Below are positions 1 through 5,611 of a stretch of DNA of 7,341 nucleotides, one piece after another. The position numbers were made by a program, and so were the translations under genes. The stretch is from contig MHRX01000031.1 in assembly GCA_001822655.1 (NCBI GenBank), forward strand, positions 1-7,341. The letters are read 5' to 3'. The notes under the pieces are model-generated. The model saw nothing but the letters and a program-made list of their open reading frames with translations, ran no database searches and was not told the origin of the DNA. Position 1 is the first letter of the stretch. Each line of letters starts with the position of its first letter. Origin of the DNA: Candidatus Taylorbacteria bacterium RIFCSPLOWO2_01_FULL_45_15b (lineage in GTDB: Bacteria; Patescibacteriota; Minisyncoccia; Phycocordibacterales; 01-FULL-45-15b).

Positions 1-1
1 G

Positions 2-1876
2 CTTCTTATTCTGGCAGGAGCTGGTGCGGGCAAGACAAAGACGCTCACTCACAGAATTCTTCACCTCGTGAAGCTGGGAAAAGAACCCTCCTCTATTCTG
101 GCAATTACATTTACGAACAAGGCGGCCAAAGAAATGCGCGAAAGGGTAATGATGCTTCTTGAAAAAGAGCATGTCCAACAGGAAGGCCGAGGCGACGTTC
201 CCTTTGTAAGCACATTCCACTCACTCGGTGTTCATATCTTGAAACAGCACGGTGCGCTTATCGGGCTCAAACGATATTTTACGATATACGACCGAAATGA
301 TTCTCTGCAAGCGATTAAAGAAGGGCTCCGAGACGAAGGATTCGACCCGAAGGAAATCGAGCCGGGTAAAATTCTTGGATTTATTTCAAAAGAGAAGGGA
401 AAAGGAGTGCGACTCGAAGACTTTCGAGGTGAAGGAAGGCGTGAGTTTTTTTCATCGGTCGTCTTGAGAGTTTGGGGACGCTACGAGGCCGCGCTAAAGA
501 AAGAGTCTGCGGTCGATTTCGACGACCTACTTCTTGGGACAGTTACGATTCTCAAGAATCATCCGGCAGTGCTCATACAACTGCAAGAAACATGGAAATA
601 TGTTCATGTAGACGAATATCAGGATACAAACAAAGTGCAGTACAAAATGGCAGAACTTATTGCTGGAAAATCTCGCAATATCTGCGTCGTTGGAGATATT
701 GATCAAAATATCTACTCGTGGCGCGGGGCCGACATCAGAAACATACTTGATTTTGAGCGAGATTACCCCGAAGCGCGCACAATTCTTCTTGAGGAAAATT
801 ACCGCTCGACCCAGACAATTCTTGCCACAGCAAACACTGTCATCAAAAAAAACAAAAAAAGAAAGGAAAAAAACCTCTTCACAAAAAATGGCCCTGGCGA
901 GAAAATTTCTCTGTTTGAGGGATACGACGAGACCGATGAAGCGCACTACGTTGCCGCAACAGCAAAAGAGCTTGGGGCAAAGGGAGTAACATGGAGCGAA
1001 ATGGCTGTTTTATACCGGGCAAATTTCCAATCGCGCGCACTGGAGGAAGCCTTTTTTATCCACGAAGTACCGTACCAGCTCCTCGGTACAAAGTTTTTTG
1101 ATAGAAAAGAAGTGAAAGATGCCATCTCCTATCTGCGGTTGGCCTTGAACAGTGATGCATTGGGTGATTTGAAGCGCGTTGTAAATGTGCCGCCACGCGG
1201 ACTCGGGAAAGTGGCGCTCCTTAAAATTCTCTCGAGCAAAGCCGAGGAACTTCCTGCGACTGCGCGGAAAAAATTCGAGAATTTCCAGACGATAATCGGG
1301 ACATTAAAACAAAAATTAACTGCTGACAAACCTTCCGAATGCATCAGGTGGCTCATAATCGCCTCTGGCATGGAAGCCGAATATAAGGACGGTACGGAGG
1401 ATGAACAGGAACGCCTCGAAAACTTATACGAACTTGTAACGCTCGCCAAAAAATATGATTTTCACGAACCGCCCGAAGGCATCGAGAAGCTTTTGGAAGA
1501 TGCCGCTCTCTCGACTGACCAGGACGAACTCGCGGAAAACAGAAATGCAGTGAAGCTGATGACTGTGCATGCGTCAAAAGGCCTTGAATTCGAACATGTA
1601 TTCATTTGCGGGCTTGAGGAAGATCTATTTCCACACCGATTTATGGGAGCAGAACCATCTGACGACAAAGACGAGGAGGAACGCAGACTTTTTTATGTTG
1701 CCCTGACACGCGCGAAGAAGAAACTGCATCTGTCGCTCGCCGCCACTCGCACGATTTTCGGCTCCCGCAAAATGAACATTCCTTCCGAATACTTGTCAGA
1801 CCTCGATGAATCTCTCGTCGAATCTCCCCCGCGCCCTAACGAAGGAAAGCGCGAGAAGGTAATTTTTTTTGATTGA
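2..1876 (+). CDS. UvrD/PcrA/Rep-type superfamily 1 DNA helicase, 5'-truncated by the window edge
   Basis: ATP-dependent 3'-5' DNA helicase used in nucleotide-excision or mismatch repair and in clearing replication forks. The frame is open from base 2, and 624 residues are visible. The helicase motifs appear in order: Walker A (AGAGAGKT, at the very start of the window), Ia (AITFTNKAAKEM), Ib (TFHSLG), II/Walker B (DEYQDTN), III (VVGDIDQNIYSWRGAD), IV (LEENYRST), V (VKLMTVHASKGLEFEHVFI) and VI (RRLFYVALTRAKKKL). Only the N-terminal Q-motif segment, roughly 20-30 residues, should be missing. The GTG at 68 lies after Walker A and cannot be the true start. Motif III has Asn where Ser is usual (DQNIYSWRGA). 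After motif VI only about 50 residues remain, ending KREKVIFFD, so the C-terminal tail found in many PcrA/UvrD proteins looks absent. Assignment to uvrD, pcrA or rep cannot be settled here. No intrinsic terminator is visible after the TGA stop. Confidence 0.96.
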   Translation, partial: LLILAGAGAGKTKTLTHRILHLVKLGKEPSSILAITFTNKAAKEMRERVMMLLEKEHVQQEGRGDVPFVSTFHSLGVHILKQHGALIGLKRYFTIYDRNDSLQAIKEGLRDEGFDPKEIEPGKILGFISKEKGKGVRLEDFRGEGRREFFSSVVLRVWGRYEAALKKESAVDFDDLLLGTVTILKNHPAVLIQLQETWKYVHVDEYQDTNKVQYKMAELIAGKSRNICVVGDIDQNIYSWRGADIRNILDFERDYPEARTILLEENYRSTQTILATANTVIKKNKKRKEKNLFTKNGPGEKISLFEGYDETDEAHYVAATAKELGAKGVTWSEMAVLYRANFQSRALEEAFFIHEVPYQLLGTKFFDRKEVKDAISYLRLALNSDALGDLKRVVNVPPRGLGKVALLKILSSKAEELPATARKKFENFQTIIGTLKQKLTADKPSECIRWLIIASGMEAEYKDGTEDEQERLENLYELVTLAKKYDFHEPPEGIEKLLEDAALSTDQDELAENRNAVKLMTVHASKGLEFEHVFICGLEEDLFPHRFMGAEPSDDKDEEERRLFYVALTRAKKKLHLSLAATRTIFGSRKMNIPSEYLSDLDESLVESPPRPNEGKREKVIFFD

Positions 1877-2148
1877 TATATTTTAGTCGGGAGATTATAG
1901 AAAAAAAAACTGCATTTCTACAGCCTCCATATCGATTACTCGATAAACGTCGGCCACGGCACTCGATCCTTTCTCCTAGGGATGACCGATAGGGCACTTT
2001 GCCGGGGGTCGACCTGCTTACTGTAGCGAACAAGATGTGGTATGCGAGCCTAATTTTCCATAGAACAGACGCGAGCATAGATTTCATAATGTTCTTCCCA
2101 TTTCATGTTTATTATGCCGGCTTACCGCAAAACCTAAAGAAGGACACC
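1877..2148. other. Intergenic DNA with no supported gene
   Basis: About 270 bases lie between the helicase stop and the first palindromic repeat. The reading frames here are short (for example 2035-2166 on +, 43 codons, whose stop codon lies inside repeat 1) and have no recognisable ribosome binding site or family resemblance. Small inverted repeats are visible (ATCGA/TCGAT at 1931-1944; GGCA/TGCC at 1994-2004; GGTCGACC at 2007-2014). None is followed by a T-run, so no terminator is claimed. No tRNA-like fold was found by eye. Non-coding DNA of this length is conspicuous beside the tight spacing elsewhere in the window. Confidence 0.6.
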
Positions 2149-2168
2149 TCTTACGATATATCGTAAGA
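2149..2168. repeat. Palindromic repeat, copy 1
   Basis: A 20-bp perfect palindrome with core TTACGATATATCGTAA (2151-2166) extended by TC and GA. It is the copy farthest from the TrpR-like gene, 75 bp centre-to-centre from copy 2. Likely a binding site for a dimeric protein (inference). Confidence 0.9.
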
Positions 2169-2219
2169 ATTCTTCCTCTGCGAACACTACCGCTTTTTGG
2201 GAGATCAGCTTTTACTAGC

Positions 2220-2247
2220 GATTTCTTACGATATATCGTAAGAAATC
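2220..2247. repeat. Palindromic repeat, copy 2 (longest, 28 bp)
   Basis: The most extended copy. The core TTACGATATATCGTAA (2226-2241) is flanked by matching arms GATTTC and GAAATC, making a perfect 28-bp palindrome. It shares the inner 26 bp exactly with copy 5 on the other side of the regulator gene. Its centre is 51 bp from that of copy 3. Confidence 0.92.
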
Positions 2248-2274
2248 CAGTATTTAAAAAAACTCGACCAGCTA

Positions 2275-2294
2275 TCTTACGATATATCGTAAGA
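2275..2294. repeat. Palindromic repeat, copy 3, just beyond the regulator stop codon
   Basis: A 20-bp perfect palindrome (core 2277-2292) lying 2 bp past the stop codon of the TrpR-like gene. In RNA it could fold into a hairpin. On the minus strand the nearest T-run (complement of 2255-2261) is more than ten bases beyond it, so it is not a standard intrinsic terminator. A protein-binding site is more likely because the same sequence recurs in non-terminator positions. Confidence 0.9.
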
Positions 2295-2296
2295 AA

Positions 2297-2698
2297 TTAT
2301 TGAAGCTCATTGAACCATTCGTATCGCTTTCCAATTTTCCTCGGCCGGGTCTGCCATGCCCGTATTAGTCTATGCAATAACTTATGGGAACTGGGTGTTT
2401 CAAGAAGTAGCTTCAAATGATCGAATTTACCTATTTCATAGTCTTTCAGAAAACGAGCTGCGGTCGACGGACTTATAGCGAGCGTCATTTGTATTTCATA
2501 CAGTGAAGCACCTCGAGAAATCAAAAAAATAACCGCGAGTCGTTTCGCAAGCATCATTATTTCTGTCTGTGTCAGCAATTCCCGCATGACCGTCTGCATA
2601 TCGACGCGCGGAGTACCTTTTGTAATATATAAAAATAGATCCCGTTCGATTTTCCTATGAATTTCTCCAGCTAATTTTTTCTTTGAGATATGCGGCAT
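2297..2698 (-). CDS. TrpR/YerC-like helix-turn-helix DNA-binding protein
   Basis: A 133-residue predicted cytoplasmic regulator. Residues 41-83 resemble the Trp repressor superfamily (TrpR; Bacillus YerC/YecD): LLTQTEIMMLAKRLAVIFLI matches the family's helix beginning LLTxxE, and SLYEIQMTLAISPSTAARF looks like the helix-turn-helix. Proteins of this family are all-helical homodimers that bind palindromic operators. Whether this one binds tryptophan or any ligand cannot be told. The C-terminus (residues 84-133) is basic and longer than in TrpR. The ATG at 2698 is chosen because it is the first Met of the open frame; no clear Shine-Dalgarno precedes it. The gene stands alone, with three palindromes beyond its stop codon and three upstream of it. 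The closest upstream copy ends 7 bp before the start codon, suggesting autoregulation. Fold assignment is fairly secure; regulatory targets are inferred. Confidence 0.85.
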   Translation of the reverse strand: MPHISKKKLAGEIHRKIERDLFLYITKGTPRVDMQTVMRELLTQTEIMMLAKRLAVIFLISRGASLYEIQMTLAISPSTAARFLKDYEIGKFDHLKLLLETPSSHKLLHRLIRAWQTRPRKIGKRYEWFNELQ

Positions 2699-2705
2699 AC
2701 AATAA

Positions 2706-2725
2706 TCTTACGATATATCGTAAGA
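2706..2725. promoter_or_regulatory. Palindromic repeat, copy 4: probable operator of the TrpR-like gene
   Basis: A 20-bp perfect palindrome (core 2708-2723) placed 7 bp upstream of the regulator's ATG on the minus strand. It covers the place where the -10 element, the transcription start or the untranslated leader must lie, so a protein bound here would block transcription or early elongation. It is identical over 20 bp to copies 1 and 3. Its operator role is inferred from position and from the palindrome-binding habit of the TrpR family. Confidence 0.7.
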
Positions 2726-2868
2726 GTGAACTATTGTAGTGGGGATAATGTTATCCGCGTCGCCATGCGCAGTACTAACGAATTTCTATGATATACCGGA
2801 GAAATTTCAATCGAGTTGGCCAAGAGAGTGGCGATACCGGACAAGTTTTTACCAAACATAATCCGCAA
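2726..2868. other. Intergenic DNA between repeats 4 and 5
   Basis: No supported gene. It contains a hyphenated inverted repeat GGATAA-TG-TTATCC (2743-2756) and an 8-bp direct repeat ATACCGGA (2793-2800 and 2834-2841). A 37-codon frame on + (2748-2861) starts 3 bp after a GGGG tract but resembles nothing I recognise and is not called. Confidence 0.5.
2733..2738 (-). promoter_or_regulatory. Candidate -10 element of the TrpR-like gene
   Basis: Reads TACAAT on the minus strand (5 of 6 to the sigma-70 consensus) and would place the start of transcription near 2726, at the edge of palindrome copy 4. No convincing -35 is seen at 16-18 bp. An alternative is TAAGAT inside the right arm of copy 4, which would give a near-leaderless transcript. 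Either choice puts the palindrome on the promoter. Confidence 0.3.
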
Positions 2869-2894
2869 ATTTCTTACGATATATCGTAAGAAAT
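2869..2894. repeat. Palindromic repeat, copy 5 (26 bp)
   Basis: Perfect 26-bp palindrome, core TTACGATATATCGTAA (2874-2889) with arms ATTTC and GAAAT. It is identical over its whole length to the inner 26 bp of copy 2, although the two lie about 650 bp apart on opposite sides of the regulator gene. Confidence 0.92.
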
Positions 2895-2961
2895 GAAACC
2901 TGTGTGAGAAGAAAGAAGCAAATCTTCGGTCTCGGGCTCGCCGTAAAAGATAGTTAGTCAA

Positions 2962-2985
2962 TTTCGTACGATATATCGTAAGAAA
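2962..2985. repeat. Palindromic repeat, copy 6 (one mismatch)
   Basis: A 24-bp palindrome with arms TTTC and GAAA, broken by one change: position 2966 is G where the other copies have T, so the left half reads GTACGATA. It lies 15 bp from the intrinsic terminator of the neighbouring minus-strand gene. It may be a weaker or decaying site. Confidence 0.88.
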
Positions 2986-3000
2986 AAAACAACATAAATT

Positions 3001-3023
3001 AAAAAATCCCGCACGGGGCGGGA
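3001..3023 (-). terminator. Intrinsic terminator of the 137-residue hypothetical gene
   Basis: On the minus strand a GC-rich hairpin (stem TCCCGC/GCGGGA, 3023-3018 paired with 3012-3007, five-base loop) is followed directly by six T residues (complement of 3001-3006). It begins 5 bp after the TAA stop of the upstream gene. It separates that gene's transcription from the regulator and repeat cluster, so the TrpR-like gene probably has its own promoter. Confidence 0.88.
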
Positions 3024-3028
3024 GGCGT

Positions 3029-3442
3029 TTATACGGCCTTTTTCTTTGGCAGAGGAAGTCCGAGCAACAAATACATTTTTTTGAGCATGAAATAACGAGT
3101 TCGATCTCCCTCGTCCAGTCTCTCCACTTTGCGGCGAAGAAACGATGATGGCTGGTCAGCGGCAGCAACCACTTTATTGGCATCGAGTCTACTCATACGC
3201 ATCACTTTTGCTGCGTTTTCAAGTTCAAAATCCGAATCATAATATATACCTTCCTCGCTCATACACACTGCAGTAACGGGGCAAAAACAACCCGTCTCTG
3301 ATGAGTAACGGAGTGTGCTGGCCAGCAGTTTAGGGCATCGTAAACGTAACACATCAATCCGACCACTTACTGTCCAACTCTTCTTACGTAGCCTAGCGAG
3401 CGCATGATAAAACCGCCGCATTGTCATTTTTTTCTTTTTCAT
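3029..3442 (-). CDS. Hypothetical protein, small, basic, four cysteines
   Basis: A 137-residue protein I do not recognise. The N-terminus is strongly basic (MKKKKMTMRRF and a later RLRKK). The middle holds C36, C52, C54 and C60 in the context GCFCPVTAVC, preceded by LRLRCPKLL; these could form a metal site, but this is speculation. Residues 75-96 (ENAAKVMRMSRLDANKVVAAAD) look like two short helices of helix-turn-helix type, and the C-terminus ends LPLPKKKAV. No signal peptide or membrane segment is seen, so it is probably cytoplasmic. A perfect TTGACA -35, an intrinsic terminator and an uninterrupted frame support a real gene. The start is uncertain: ATG at 3442, 3427 or 3421 are all in frame, and none has a strong Shine-Dalgarno. 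It is divergent from ksgA. Confidence 0.75.
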   Translation of the reverse strand: MKKKKMTMRRFYHALARLRKKSWTVSGRIDVLRLRCPKLLASTLRYSSETGCFCPVTAVCMSEEGIYYDSDFELENAAKVMRMSRLDANKVVAAADQPSSFLRRKVERLDEGDRTRYFMLKKMYLLLGLPLPKKKAV

Positions 3443-3453
3443 GGTAGGAACTC

Positions 3454-3481
3454 TTGACCTTTGGTAAAAATACCATATTGT
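3454..3481 (+). promoter_or_regulatory. Candidate ksgA promoter
   Basis: TTGACC (3454-3459), 16-bp spacer, TATTGT (3476-3481). Transcription would begin at about 3488, exactly the GTG chosen as the ksgA start, implying a leaderless message. It is interleaved with the opposing promoter, so the two transcripts may compete for polymerase. The -10 is only a 4 of 6 match. Confidence 0.35.
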
Positions 3482-3494
3482 TTATATGTGTCAA
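3467..3494 (-). promoter_or_regulatory. Promoter of the 137-residue hypothetical gene
   Basis: Minus-strand TTGACA (3494-3489), 16-bp spacer, TATTTT (3472-3467). Transcription would start near 3460, leaving a leader of about 18 bases. The element overlaps the start region of ksgA on the other strand. Confidence 0.5.
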
Positions 3495-4261
3495 TATATG
3501 CCAAAAAATCACTCGGCCAGAATTTTCTAGCATCAGAAGGTGCGCTCCGAAAGATCGTTGATGCCGCCAAAATAAGAAAAGATGAGATCGTTCTTGAGAT
3601 CGGGCCGGGTAAGGGCGTTCTGACGAAAGAACTTCTCGGACTCGGCGCGCGCGTCATTGCAATAGAAAAAGACCATCGACTGATTGCTCCGCTACAGGTA
3701 ACTTTTGAAAACGATATCCGTGAAAAGCGATTTTTCCTTATTGAGGGAGACGCTCTCGACACCCCGACCCCTCTTTCGCTGATTCCAAAAGAAGAGTCCT
3801 ATAAGATAGTGGCAAATATCCCATATTACATTACGGGCAATTTTTTGCGCTCATATCTCACTTTGGATCAACAGCCATCGACCGTGGTAATCCTCGTTCA
3901 AAAGGAAGTTGCGGAAAGAATTGTTGCGAAAGATAAAAAGGAAAGTCTTCTCTCTATTTCTGTAAAAGCGTACGGCGAACCAAAAATAGTCGCGAAAGTT
4001 CCGAGGGGAAGTTTTGTGCCTGCACCAAAAGTGGATTCGGCCATACTTGCGATTGAAAAAATTTCGAAAGAAAATTTCAAGTCCGTGTCCGAAGAAAAAT
4101 TTTTCTCACTGCTTCGCAAGGGATTTGCCCATAAAAGAAAACTTCTCTCCACAAACCTCGGTATAAAATCTGACACACTTAGACAAATCGGATTAAACCC
4201 GAGCGCTAGAGCCGAGAATCTAGCAATTGGGGACTGGAGAAAAATCGTCGAATCGTTATAG
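3488..4261 (+). CDS. rsmA: 16S rRNA (adenine(1518)-N(6)/adenine(1519)-N(6))-dimethyltransferase RsmA/KsgA
   Basis: S-adenosylmethionine-dependent enzyme that dimethylates two adjacent adenosines in the 3'-terminal hairpin of 16S rRNA during small-subunit maturation. About 257 residues from the GTG, close to the usual family size. Visible signatures, numbered from the GTG: KKSLGQNFL (6-14), SAM-binding motif I LEIGPGKGVLT (36-46), the acidic ribose-binding residue in AIEKD (58-62), GDA (88-90), catalytic NIPYYITG (110-117), FVPAPKVDSAI (176-186) and the C-terminal FAHKRKLLSTNL (213-224). No in-frame ATG precedes the conserved KKSLGQNFL block. GTG at 3488 fits the family's short N-terminus; TTG at 3461 is an alternative, with AGGAA about 10 bp before it. 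The ATG at 3498 is out of frame. It ends with TAG directly beside the stop of the convergent gene. Confidence 0.96.
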   Translation: MSIYAKKSLGQNFLASEGALRKIVDAAKIRKDEIVLEIGPGKGVLTKELLGLGARVIAIEKDHRLIAPLQVTFENDIREKRFFLIEGDALDTPTPLSLIPKEESYKIVANIPYYITGNFLRSYLTLDQQPSTVVILVQKEVAERIVAKDKKESLLSISVKAYGEPKIVAKVPRGSFVPAPKVDSAILAIEKISKENFKSVSEEKFFSLLRKGFAHKRKLLSTNLGIKSDTLRQIGLNPSARAENLAIGDWRKIVESL

Positions 4262-5521
4262 GGCCGCGCCCCATGGATTTTGAGGGGCGTTTGAAGTAAT
4301 TGACGTACATGCGGTTCCAACATAAATACTGCATGAGCCGCCATTTTGCCGATAAAATCCGAGCTGTGGCGCGGCGACAAGTCCTGTGCCGACAGTTGGA
4401 ATATATCCGGCCGCGAAATGATAAAGCCCCGTACCGCCTCCTCCGGAAATATCGGTCATAAAAGTGAGAAAGCCCCCTCCGCACGTACAGTACATTATTA
4501 TTCCGCTGTTATACCCCCCAAGTGTAATACCTTGGGCATAAACCGAGGGCGCGACGACACTCTGAAGCGAGCTCATAATTGGTCCGAGCAGAGTTTTTTT
4601 TGAGAGCGTCTTTTCATCAAAAGGCAACTTGCGAAGCCCTGCCAAGATGGGGCCATTTGAATGGCCCCTGCCATTTTTGTTTTCCACCGTTACATAAAAC
4701 TCGTCGTAGAGAGAATCGAAATGCCGTCCGTTTTTCGTCATTATCGAAGCTAGTTGCGTTTCGCTTTTAATTCCGCGGTAAGGATTCACAATATCCTCAA
4801 TACTGCCGCCAAGTGCCTCGACAGGCCGGAGCAAATCGTCATAAATATTTTGAGGCAAAGATTGAATTTCCTCTTTCGACATCGTAAGCACGTCGGGGGG
4901 AATAAAAACAAATTCCATTGTCTTTCCGTCAACAGACGCAACATTTTGAAATCTCGCTTCAATCAGCCCGTACCGCAGACGCACCGTGTTGCCCGAGGCC
5001 AGAAAATTTTCACCCCGCACGGTTACAACTTCGCCGCGCCTCACTCGATTTGGATTGACGCTGTCCACTCTTGGAATAATCGAAATGGGCGGATAAGTTA
5101 CCGTGGGAGAAACAGCGGTTTTCTTCGATGAAACGAGAGAATTTATCTTGGCCAACGTAAACGAACCGACAAATCCAGAACCACTCGTAAGCCCGACAGG
5201 ATGCAATACTTCGACGGCATATTTTTCTTGAAATTTTATAACAGCCCTCCTTGTCGCCGGGCCAAAATAGTCGGTCTCATACCCTGACGAACCCGGCCCG
5301 AAAGAAGCAACGCGAGTCCCTGAATCCTGATTCAAAAATTGCTGGAGGCGGAGCACATCGTTGTTTGAGTCTCCAAACCTCAAAATACTTGTAAATGCAA
5401 GTTCTGTGGCGTTTACTTTTTGGATATATGGAAAAAAATTTTGTGTCGTAAAAAAAACCGACACAATGCCGACGCACGCTAAAGAAGTAATGATGGCGGA
5501 ACGGGAAAAAAAATGTTTCAT
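4256..5521 (-). CDS. Exported peptidoglycan-binding and TIG domain protein with Gly/Cys-rich C-terminus
   Basis: A 421-residue predicted surface protein. Residues 1-38 form a signal peptide (MKHFFSR, hydrophobic 9-25, possible cleavage after VNA). Residues about 46-128 fit a peptidoglycan-binding type 1 domain: LRFGDSNNDVLRLQQFLN, then YFGPATRRAVIKFQEKY, then GFVGSFTLAKIN. Residues 150-209 match the start of a TIG/IPT immunoglobulin-like fold (VDSVNPNRVRRGEVVTVRGENF); its final strand seems to be EFYVTVENKNG at 274-284, after a helical insertion of about 60 residues. The end (331-421) is glycine-rich with CTC at 345-347 and C397/C405, and resembles a recurring unnamed module I associate with Patescibacteria exported proteins. 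The open frame extends to an ATG at 5578, but the ATG at 5521 gives a proper signal peptide. No Shine-Dalgarno is seen. Probable role: a wall-bound surface or adhesion protein (inference). Confidence 0.85.
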   Translation of the reverse strand: MKHFFSRSAIITSLACVGIVSVFFTTQNFFPYIQKVNATELAFTSILRFGDSNNDVLRLQQFLNQDSGTRVASFGPGSSGYETDYFGPATRRAVIKFQEKYAVEVLHPVGLTSGSGFVGSFTLAKINSLVSSKKTAVSPTVTYPPISIIPRVDSVNPNRVRRGEVVTVRGENFLASGNTVRLRYGLIEARFQNVASVDGKTMEFVFIPPDVLTMSKEEIQSLPQNIYDDLLRPVEALGGSIEDIVNPYRGIKSETQLASIMTKNGRHFDSLYDEFYVTVENKNGRGHSNGPILAGLRKLPFDEKTLSKKTLLGPIMSSLQSVVAPSVYAQGITLGGYNSGIIMYCTCGGGFLTFMTDISGGGGTGLYHFAAGYIPTVGTGLVAAPQLGFYRQNGGSCSIYVGTACTSITSNAPQNPWGAAL

Positions 5522-5594
5522 ATTCGTATATCTTAAACTAATAAAATAGTACCATAATTTCCTAAAAAAATGCCGCAACGCGAAAACTTAAGTT

Positions 5595-5603
5595 TGCTAT
5601 AAT
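5595..5603 (+). promoter_or_regulatory. Extended -10 promoter of the TSP3 gene
   Basis: TGC followed by a perfect TATAAT (5598-5603). No good -35 exists at 16-18 bp, which the TGN extension can compensate for. Transcription should start at about 5610-5612, directly at the ATG (5612), so the message would be leaderless; no Shine-Dalgarno is present. It drives the TSP3 gene and probably the next gene. Confidence 0.75.
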
Positions 5604-5611
5604 CTTTTTGT

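Noticed and set aside
277..292. Half-match to the palindrome (TTACGATATACG) inside the helicase gene
   Set aside because: Only one arm matches and the bases encode conserved-looking helicase residues; probably coincidence.
1931..2014. Small inverted repeats as a terminator or structured RNA after the helicase gene
   Set aside because: Stems of only four to five pairs (plus an 8-bp palindrome) and no following T-run.
1836..2087. 83-codon minus-strand frame at the 3' end of the helicase gene
   Set aside because: Antisense to helicase codons, no start signals and no recognisable domain.
2035..2166. 43-codon plus-strand frame starting ATG 2035
   Set aside because: No ribosome binding site or family resemblance, and its stop codon is supplied by palindrome copy 1; it looks like chance.
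2748..2861. 37-codon plus-strand frame after a GGGG tract
   Set aside because: The only support is a G-tract too close to the ATG; the product resembles nothing known and the frame is short enough to occur by chance.
2149..2985. CRISPR array
   Set aside because: The repeats are short, palindromic and spaced irregularly (51 to 431 bp between centres) with a gene between them; no regular spacers and no cas genes.
2731..3183. 150-codon minus-strand frame
   Set aside because: Overlaps the better supported 3029-3442 gene in another frame, runs through the terminator and two palindromes, and has no protein-like pattern.
5522..5578. Upstream ATG (5578) as start of the peptidoglycan-binding protein
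   Set aside because: It adds 19 residues before a well-formed signal peptide and runs into the divergent promoter region; ATG 5521 is a better start.
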